64,000 nucleotides of DNA, from contig JAEWMY010000028.1 of assembly GCA_023393015.1 (NCBI GenBank), positions 1 to 64,000 on the forward strand. The letters run 5' to 3'. The DNA comes from Spirochaetota bacterium (GTDB lineage Bacteria > Spirochaetota > Spirochaetia > Treponematales > Treponemataceae). Under the pieces are notes generated by a model that was not told the origin of the DNA, did no database searches, and worked only from the letters and a program-made list of their open reading frames with translations. Both the position numbers and the translations under genes were made by a program. Position 1 is the stretch's first letter, and each line of letters opens with the position of its first letter. This document shows, piece by piece, positions 59,065 through 64,000 of the stretch.

Positions 59065-59082
59065 CGGTGAATTTTTTCACAG
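59065..59082. promoter_or_regulatory. Rex-box-like operator 1
   Basis: GTGAA-TTTT-TTCAC (59067-59080) matches the Rex consensus core GTGAA-N4-TTCAC. It lies upstream of the rex -35 and downstream of nothing else, between the divergent rex and DUF5312 promoters. Confidence 0.75.
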
Positions 59083-59099
59083 CCGTGACAAAAATTTCA

Positions 59100-59129
59100 T
59101 TGACACGTCCACTTGCTTCCTGCTATACT
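59100..59129 (+). promoter_or_regulatory. rex-serC-serA promoter
   Basis: A perfect TTGACA (59100-59105), 18-bp spacer and TATACT (59124-59129) with an upstream TGC (extended -10). The start point would fall near 59136, inside Rex operator 2. Confidence 0.87.
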
Positions 59130-59131
59130 AC

Positions 59132-59149
59132 CTGTGAAAACTTTCACAA
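59132..59149. promoter_or_regulatory. Rex-box-like operator 2
   Basis: CTGTGAA-AACT-TTCACAA is a near-perfect match to the Rex site TTGTGAA-N4-TTCACAA. It covers the predicted transcription start, ideal for autorepression. Confidence 0.87.
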
Positions 59150-59160
59150 AGGAGTGTGCG

Positions 59161-59799
59161 ATGAGTCTTCCGAAACCGACCGCCGAACGCCTGTCACGAC
59201 TCGCGCACCTCCTGGAACGCCGGGGGAACGCCGGAGACTTCGTCTCCTCCGCCGATCTCGAGCGCCTGACCGGCTGGCCGAGCCACACCATACGAAAGGA
59301 CATATCGTCGCTGCCCGACGGCGCCGGGATTTCCACGACGGCGGGCTATGATCCCGCCCGCCTCGCCGGGGCGATTCGCCAGGCGCTCGGTTTCGGAGAC
59401 GAGCCGCACAATTGCTGTATCGTCGGCCTCGGCCGACTCGGCTCCGCCTTTCTCGAGTATTCCGGTTTCGCGGGAAGCCCCTTCACCCTTCTCGCCGGTT
59501 TCGACTCGAACGTGAACCGCATCGAGATCCTCAAGGCGGATTTTCCGCTCTACCCGACCTACAAGATGAAAGAGGTTATCCCGCGCCTCGCCATCCGCTA
59601 CGCGATCCTCTGCGTGCCGCCGGAACAGGCCGCGCAGACCGCGGACAAACTCGCCGAATGCGGCGTGACGGGGATCGTGAATTTTACGCCGGTCATTTTC
59701 CCGGCCCCGCACGGGGTCGAGGTTGAACAAGTATCAGTCGTCGACGCGCTCGGGACCCTCGCGGCCCGGCTCGCCTGCGAAAAAAGGAGAGAGTCATGA
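59161..59799 (+). CDS. rex: Redox-sensing transcriptional repressor Rex
   Basis: 212 aa. An N-terminal winged helix (SRLAHLLERRGNAGDFVSSADL, SHTIRKDISSL) is followed by a Rossmann NAD(H)-binding domain (NCCIVGLGRLGSAFLEYSGF, near 83). Rex leaves DNA when NADH is high. The start has AAAGGAG. Two Rex-box-like operators precede it, so it is probably autoregulated. It ends in an ATGA overlap with serC, placing serine biosynthesis under the same control. Confidence 0.92.
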   Translation: MSLPKPTAERLSRLAHLLERRGNAGDFVSSADLERLTGWPSHTIRKDISSLPDGAGISTTAGYDPARLAGAIRQALGFGDEPHNCCIVGLGRLGSAFLEYSGFAGSPFTLLAGFDSNVNRIEILKADFPLYPTYKMKEVIPRLAIRYAILCVPPEQAAQTADKLAECGVTGIVNFTPVIFPAPHGVEVEQVSVVDALGTLAARLACEKRRES

Positions 59800-60908
59800 A
59801 TCGCGTGTATAATTTTTCCGCCGGACCTTCCATGCTTCCGGAAGAGGTCCTCAAGCGCGCCGCCGCCGAAATGCTCGACTGCAACGGCACGGGCCAGTCG
59901 GTCATGGAGATGAGCCATCGGTCCAAGGCATTCGAGCCGATCATCGCGAACACGGAGGCTCTCCTCCGCGAGCTCATGGGCATACCGGCCAACTACAAGG
60001 TTCTCTTCCTCCAGGGCGGGGCGAGCCTACAGTTCGCCATGATCCCGATGAACCTCAAGAAGAAGGGAACGGCCGCGTACGTCGACACCGGCGTCTGGTC
60101 GGGAAAGGCGCTCAAGGAAGCCAAGAAATGGCTCGCGGTCGACGTCGTCGCCTCCTCCAAGGACAAGAATTACACCTACGTCCCCAAGGTCGCCAAGGTC
60201 GAGGGAGACTATGACTACGTCCACGTCACCTCGAACAACACGATCTTCGGAACGAAGATGAACGCATTCCCCGAAACCGGGAACATCCCGCTCGTCTGCG
60301 ACGCGTCCTCCAACATCCTCTCGGAGCCGATGGACGTGAGCAAGTTCGGCATCGTCTACGCGGGGGCCCAGAAGAATCTCGCCCCGGCCGGCGTCACCGT
60401 CGTCATCATCCGCGAGGACCTCATCAGGGGCCCCGAACACGCCGCCGGAGACCTCCCCGCCGACGTGCCGACCATGCTCCGCTACGACACCCACGCGGGA
60501 GAGGGCTCGATGTACAACACCCCGCCGTGCTACTCGATCTACGTCATGGGCCTCGTGCTCGAGCACATCAAGAAAACGGGCGGGCTCGCGGCGATTACCA
60601 AGGCTAACGTCGAAAAGGCGAAGATTCTGTACGACTTCCTGGACGCGAGCGCCTTCTTCAAGGCTACCACCGCCAAGGAAGACCGCTCGATCATGAACGT
60701 ACCGTTCGTGACGACGATAACCGACGCCGAGAAGGCCGACGCGATGAACAAGAAGTTCGTTTCCGAGGCGGCAAAGGCCGGACTCGTCAACCTCGCGGGA
60801 CACCGACTCGTCGGCGGAATGCGCGCGTCGATCTACAACGCGATGCCCCTCGAGGGAGTAAAGGCCCTCGTCGAGTTCATGAAGAAATTCGAGGAAGCCA
60901 ACAAATAA
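59796..60908 (+). CDS. serC: Phosphoserine aminotransferase
   Basis: 370 aa PLP enzyme converting 3-phosphohydroxypyruvate plus glutamate to phosphoserine. FSAGPSMLPEEVL at the N-terminus and the PLP-lysine region YAGAQKNLAPAG (Lys near 193) are diagnostic, as is GGMRASIYNAMPLEGV near the end. It is coupled to rex by a 4-nt overlap. No serB is in the window. Confidence 0.97.
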   Translation: MNRVYNFSAGPSMLPEEVLKRAAAEMLDCNGTGQSVMEMSHRSKAFEPIIANTEALLRELMGIPANYKVLFLQGGASLQFAMIPMNLKKKGTAAYVDTGVWSGKALKEAKKWLAVDVVASSKDKNYTYVPKVAKVEGDYDYVHVTSNNTIFGTKMNAFPETGNIPLVCDASSNILSEPMDVSKFGIVYAGAQKNLAPAGVTVVIIREDLIRGPEHAAGDLPADVPTMLRYDTHAGEGSMYNTPPCYSIYVMGLVLEHIKKTGGLAAITKANVEKAKILYDFLDASAFFKATTAKEDRSIMNVPFVTTITDAEKADAMNKKFVSEAAKAGLVNLAGHRLVGGMRASIYNAMPLEGVKALVEFMKKFEEANK

Positions 60909-60921
60909 GTAGGCTTCCCCG

Positions 60922-60950
60922 GGAGTTCGCCGGATCAACCGGCGAACTCC
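60922..60950 (+). promoter_or_regulatory. Intercistronic hairpin between serC and serA
   Basis: Perfect 12-bp arms GGAGTTCGCCGG and CCGGCGAACTCC with an ATCAA loop, with no T run. It is probably an mRNA-stability or processing element rather than a terminator. Confidence 0.85.
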
Positions 60951-60970
60951 GCGAAAAGGAGAACGCGTAA

Positions 60971-62182
60971 ATGCACAAGATACAGACACTCAACAAGATT
61001 TCCCCCGACGGACTCGCCCTCTTCCCCCGCGACGACTACGAGATCGCGAGCGAGATCCTCAATCCCGACGCCGTGCTCGTCCGCTCGGCCGAGATGAACG
61101 GAACCGAAATCCCCGCCACGGTCAAGGCGATCGCGCGGGCCGGCGCCGGCGTCAACAACATCCCGGTCGCCGCCTGCACCGAAAAGGGCATCGTCGTCTT
61201 CAACACCCCAGGCGCCAACGCTAACGCGGTCAAGGAACTCGTGATCGGAGCCCTCCTCTTCTCGAGCCGGCCCGTCCACAAGGCCGCCGCGTGGGCAAAG
61301 GGGCTCGCCGGCAAGGGCGACGAGATCCCGGAGCTCGCCGAAAAGGGCAAGAGTCAGTTCGTGGGACCCGAGATAAAGGGCAAGACCCTCGGCGTCGTCG
61401 GTCTCGGAGCGATCGGCGCTATGGTCGCGAACGACGCGGTCACCCTCGGGATGAACGTCATCGGTTTCGACCCCTTCATCTCGGTCGACGCCGCCTGGTC
61501 GCTTTCGCGGGCGGTCCACAAGGCCGAAAGCCTCGACGCCCTCCTCGCCCAGGCCGACTACATCTCCATCCACGTCCCGCAGACGAACGACACGAAGGGA
61601 TTCGTCAACGCGGACAAGCTCCGGATCATGAAAAAGGGCGTGAGGATCCTCAACTTCGCGCGCGGCGGGCTCGTGAACAACGCCGACATGATCGCCGCCA
61701 TCAAGGAAGGCAAGGTTGCCTGCCACGTGACCGACTTCGCCGACGAGGCCCTGCTCGCCTGCGAGGGCGTCATCTGCCTGCCGCACCTCGGGGCTTCCAC
61801 CCCGGAGGCCGAGGAAAACTGCGCTTTCATGGCGGTAAACCAGCTTCGGGACTTCCTCGAGAACGGGAATATCGTCAATTCGGTGAACTTCCCCAAGTGC
61901 AAGATCGAGGGCTGCATCCCGGAAAAGGGAGCGCGCCTCTGTATCGCGAACAAGAACGTTCCGAACATGATCGGGCAGATCACGAGCATCCTCGCGGGCG
62001 CCAAGCTGAACATCGCCTCGATGACCAACCAGAACCGTGCCGACGTCGCCTACAACCTCATCGACGTGGAAACACAGGTTTCCGATAACGTCGTGGCGAA
62101 TCTCAAGGATATCGACGGGGTAATAGCCGTGCGGGTTATCCCGGGCGGTGCCCCCTGCCACGTTCCGGTAGCGGAGGAATAA
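60971..62182 (+). CDS. serA: D-3-phosphoglycerate dehydrogenase with ACT domain
   Basis: 403 aa. NAD-dependent first step of serine synthesis. The Rossmann motif is VVGLGAIGAMVA (near 141); catalytic residues lie in NFARGGLVNN (Arg) and LPHLGASTPEAE (His). The C-terminal 75 residues form an ACT domain (NVPNMIGQITSILAGAKLNI), the usual serine-feedback site. AAAGGAG precedes the ATG. It produces NADH, which links logically to Rex control. Confidence 0.96.
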   Translation: MHKIQTLNKISPDGLALFPRDDYEIASEILNPDAVLVRSAEMNGTEIPATVKAIARAGAGVNNIPVAACTEKGIVVFNTPGANANAVKELVIGALLFSSRPVHKAAAWAKGLAGKGDEIPELAEKGKSQFVGPEIKGKTLGVVGLGAIGAMVANDAVTLGMNVIGFDPFISVDAAWSLSRAVHKAESLDALLAQADYISIHVPQTNDTKGFVNADKLRIMKKGVRILNFARGGLVNNADMIAAIKEGKVACHVTDFADEALLACEGVICLPHLGASTPEAEENCAFMAVNQLRDFLENGNIVNSVNFPKCKIEGCIPEKGARLCIANKNVPNMIGQITSILAGAKLNIASMTNQNRADVAYNLIDVETQVSDNVVANLKDIDGVIAVRVIPGGAPCHVPVAEE

Positions 62183-62223
62183 GCCTCCCGCAACGATCCT
62201 GAAAGAAACTTTCGTCTCCGGTA

Positions 62224-62256
62224 CGCCCCGAAACAACCCGTTTCGGGGCGTTTTTT
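62224..62256 (+). terminator. Terminator of the rex-serC-serA operon
   Basis: CGCCCCGAAAC (62224-62234), 5-nt loop, GTTTCGGGGCG (62240-62250), then TTTTTT. Confidence 0.96.
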
Positions 62257-62377
62257 CGCACTATTTGGAGATTTTGCCGACTTTTTCAACTGGATTCCGG
62301 GCGCGACGCTTGAACTTAGCCGGCTCAGAAAGTATATTTTTCCGGTAAACGTTTGAAATGAGTGGAGTTTATCGCAT

Positions 62378-63124
62378 ATGGTATATCCTAACGCAACGAA
62401 ATCCGTGTACCCCAAAAAAATCGTGCTCGCCGTCTTTGTCTTCGGGCTCGTGGTTTTGGCGGGCAAGGTAATCTATACGCAATTCGACACCCTGTCCGGA
62501 AGCTTCGTCTCGATGGACGGCGACGCCGAACTCGCGGCAATGGTCGCCCCGGAGAAATTCCATCAAACCGCGATGGAGGCCGGTCGCAAGAAGGACTACA
62601 GCCTCGCCCTCTACCGCGCCGAGGCGTCACGAAACGACGTAATCTGGTTTTACGAACACATTACCGGCGACGAAGGAATAACGAGGATTATTCTCGAGCA
62701 CGCGAGCCTCAACAACATACCGGCGGCTCTCGCCTTCGCGCTCGCCTGGGAGGAAAGCCGCTACCAGCCGCGCGCGGTCAACAAGAACGCCACCTCGATC
62801 GATCGGGGACTCTTCCAGCTGAACAACAAGGCCTTCCCGAAACTCGCCGAAAATGACTTTTTCGTCCCGGAGACGAACGCGAAAAACGGACTCGCGCACT
62901 TGAGCTATTGCATAGACCTCTCGGGAAACGAGATCGCGGCCCTGGCGATGTACAACGCCGGAACGACGAAGGTTCGGAACAACAATACGCCGAAGCGCAC
63001 GCTCGATTACGTGTCGCGCATCCTTTCCTACCGCGAGGGTCTCGAGCGGCTGTTCAACCAGCAAGTCGCTTCCAAATACTCGATAGACGAAGAGGAACGG
63101 GTCAAGCTCGCGAGTCGCCGCTAG
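62378..63124 (+). CDS. Membrane-anchored lytic transglycosylase (SLT domain)
   Basis: 248 aa. One N-terminal membrane helix (IVLAVFVFGLVVLAGKVIY) is followed by a periplasmic SLT fold with catalytic Glu in LAWEESRYQPRAVN (near 125), then GLFQLNNKAFP and ALAMYNAG, the three lysozyme-like motifs. It cleaves peptidoglycan glycan strands. The GTGGAG site is 10 nt before the ATG. It is convergent with the glycoside hydrolase gene, 3 nt apart. Confidence 0.92.
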   Translation: MVYPNATKSVYPKKIVLAVFVFGLVVLAGKVIYTQFDTLSGSFVSMDGDAELAAMVAPEKFHQTAMEAGRKKDYSLALYRAEASRNDVIWFYEHITGDEGITRIILEHASLNNIPAALAFALAWEESRYQPRAVNKNATSIDRGLFQLNNKAFPKLAENDFFVPETNAKNGLAHLSYCIDLSGNEIAALAMYNAGTTKVRNNNTPKRTLDYVSRILSYREGLERLFNQQVASKYSIDEEERVKLASRR

Positions 63125-63127
63125 GCC

Positions 63128-64000
63128 CTATCGCCCGGTCCGGGGAACGATCTCGAGCCGCACGCGGCCCGTCGTCTCCGTCGTCACGAAAAGCCGTCGT
63201 TCCGCGGGCCTCGCGTCCAGAATCGCGGAAGCCTCTCCCCCGCCAGCCGCCGTGACGCGCGCGTCCCATCCCGCGGGATACCAATGCGTCGGAACGAACA
63301 CCTCGGTCACGCCCTCGCTCGCATCCCACTCGAACGAGAATCTCGCCGCGTCGCGCTCGAACGACATCGCGAGCGGAACGCCCGAAATCGCCATCGCGTA
63401 GGGCCGGCTGAAGCCGCGTACCGCGCGCCCGCCGCCGTCCTCGGCGCAATAGACGGACAAATCCTCGGTATTCCAGCGATCGCCCTCGCGGTGGGTGTTT
63501 CCGGCCGAATAATTCCATACGGTCGAGTGGAGCAAGGCGGCGTCGATCGCGTCGTAATACGATGAGAGAGCCCGTTCCTGGTCGCCGAAGTCGCCGGTTC
63601 GGTACGACGCGCCGCCGTTGAGGTCGAACGGAACGCCGAACTCCCCCAAAAACGCGGGGATTCCCTCGGCTCTCGGGCGAGAGGCGAGGCGGTTCAGCTG
63701 CTCCCGCACGCTTCGCCTGACGGCCGCGCGCCCGAAGGTCGGCGCGCTCGTTTCCGCGTCGGCGACGATCCAGGAACGCCACTTTTTTGACAGCAGGGTG
63801 AGCCCGTCGTACCAATGGAGGGCGTCGACGACGGGGAAGGCTTTATCTCCCTCGCGACGCAAATCCTCCGGACGCCAGGCGACGCGCTCGCCCATCGGCA
63901 CCCCTTCCGCGAAAAACAGGTAATGGGAGTGCTTCTTCGAAAGGGCCGCCATCATCCTGAGCTGGAAGGGCTTGAGAAAATCACCGCAAAAGGAAACGCG
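63128..64000 (-). CDS. Glycoside hydrolase (GH5 / endoglycoceramidase-like), 5' truncated by window
   Basis: The last 291 codons are present; the frame stays open to the window edge. FFAEGVPMGE (likely acid/base Glu) and IPAFLGEFGVPFDLNGG (likely nucleophile Glu) fit clan GH-A enzymes, with ALLHSTVWNYSAGNTHREGD between barrel and tail. The final ~90 residues form a beta-sandwich (FSFEWDASEGVTEVFVPTHW) typical of endoglycosylceramidase-related GH5 proteins. Any signal peptide is outside the window. Substrate is not determined. Confidence 0.7.
   Translation of the reverse strand, partial: RVSFCGDFLKPFQLRMMAALSKKHSHYLFFAEGVPMGERVAWRPEDLRREGDKAFPVVDALHWYDGLTLLSKKWRSWIVADAETSAPTFGRAAVRRSVREQLNRLASRPRAEGIPAFLGEFGVPFDLNGGASYRTGDFGDQERALSSYYDAIDAALLHSTVWNYSAGNTHREGDRWNTEDLSVYCAEDGGGRAVRGFSRPYAMAISGVPLAMSFERDAARFSFEWDASEGVTEVFVPTHWYPAGWDARVTAAGGGEASAILDARPAERRLFVTTETTGRVRLEIVPRTGR

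Overview
This window reads as chromosomal DNA of a high-G+C, diazotrophic, motile, Gram-negative-type bacterium, most likely a free-living spirochaete (Spirochaetota). The reasons are gene content, not a database search: a DUF5312-type protein, a FliL-like paralogue beside hflX, LptB/LptA/LptC, cheR-cheB, RNase Y with a YmdB-like protein, and a nif cluster in the order H-I1-I2-D-K-E-N-B. Almost every base is coding; genes overlap by 1-17 nt or abut, and only one gene-free stretch exceeds 300 bp (the nifH/nifA divergent region).

Layout. 1-7445 (minus strand): molybdenum nitrogenase operon nifH-nifI1-nifI2-nifD-nifK-nifE-nifN-(nifB, start only), driven by a near-perfect sigma54 promoter at 7492-7507. 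7446-7791: regulatory region with a dyad suited to an activator. 7792-10183 (plus): a GAF-AAA+-HTH NifA-type activator, a Nif11-like small protein with a cysteine tail, and a GNAT acetyltransferase whose end overlaps a tRNA-Arg(CCT). 10307-16134 (minus): a GNAT protein, three exported/envelope proteins including a trypsin-like protease with a beta-rich tail, NADP-type glutamate dehydrogenase (ammonia assimilation), and an acidic exported protein. 16189-20833 (minus): glgX-glgP glycogen breakdown. 20896-28546 (plus): a histidine-kinase-ATPase/cNMP-domain regulator followed by an AddB/AddA-type helicase-nuclease. 28735-29637: adenosine-deaminase-like amidohydrolase. 29640-35035 (minus): mnmG, then a TPP-riboswitch-controlled thiamine ABC transporter (thiB-thiP-thiQ). 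35153-36946: chemoreceptor. 37201-42079 (minus): rny, ddl, lptB-lptA-lptC. 42195-44237 (plus): cheR-cheB. 44320-47873 (minus): RseC-like, YmdB-like, TPR, bifunctional nuclease, polyprenyl synthase. 47917-49660 (plus): rlmE and a LysM/M23 protein. 49684-52914 (minus): anti-sigma/ECF sigma/membrane protein, FliL-like, hflX. 53039-56653: an acidic-repeat sensor-like membrane protein, NUDIX (minus), thioesterase, DUF1622. 56656-59006 (minus): histidinol-phosphatase-like PHP protein and DUF5312. 59161-62182 (plus): a rex-serC-serA operon with two Rex-box-like operators. 62378-63124: lytic transglycosylase; 63128-64000: partial glycoside hydrolase.

How it fits together: the nif operon, its PII-like NifI switches and glutamate dehydrogenase form a nitrogen-fixation and assimilation block; glycogen mobilisation could supply energy; chemoreceptor and CheR/CheB give motility control. 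Two patterns not captured by ordinary annotation stand out. First, about eleven genes have a sigma70-type -10 hexamer only 6-12 nt before the start codon and usually no Shine-Dalgarno sequence, implying leaderless transcripts; one divergent pair (NUDIX/thioesterase) shares one overlapping -35 segment for two such promoters. Second, short tandem repeats (periods of about 14-26 bp) sit at the 3' ends of at least six genes, and in four of them they include the stop codon(s). All calls rest on reading the sequence; no similarity search or folding program was run.
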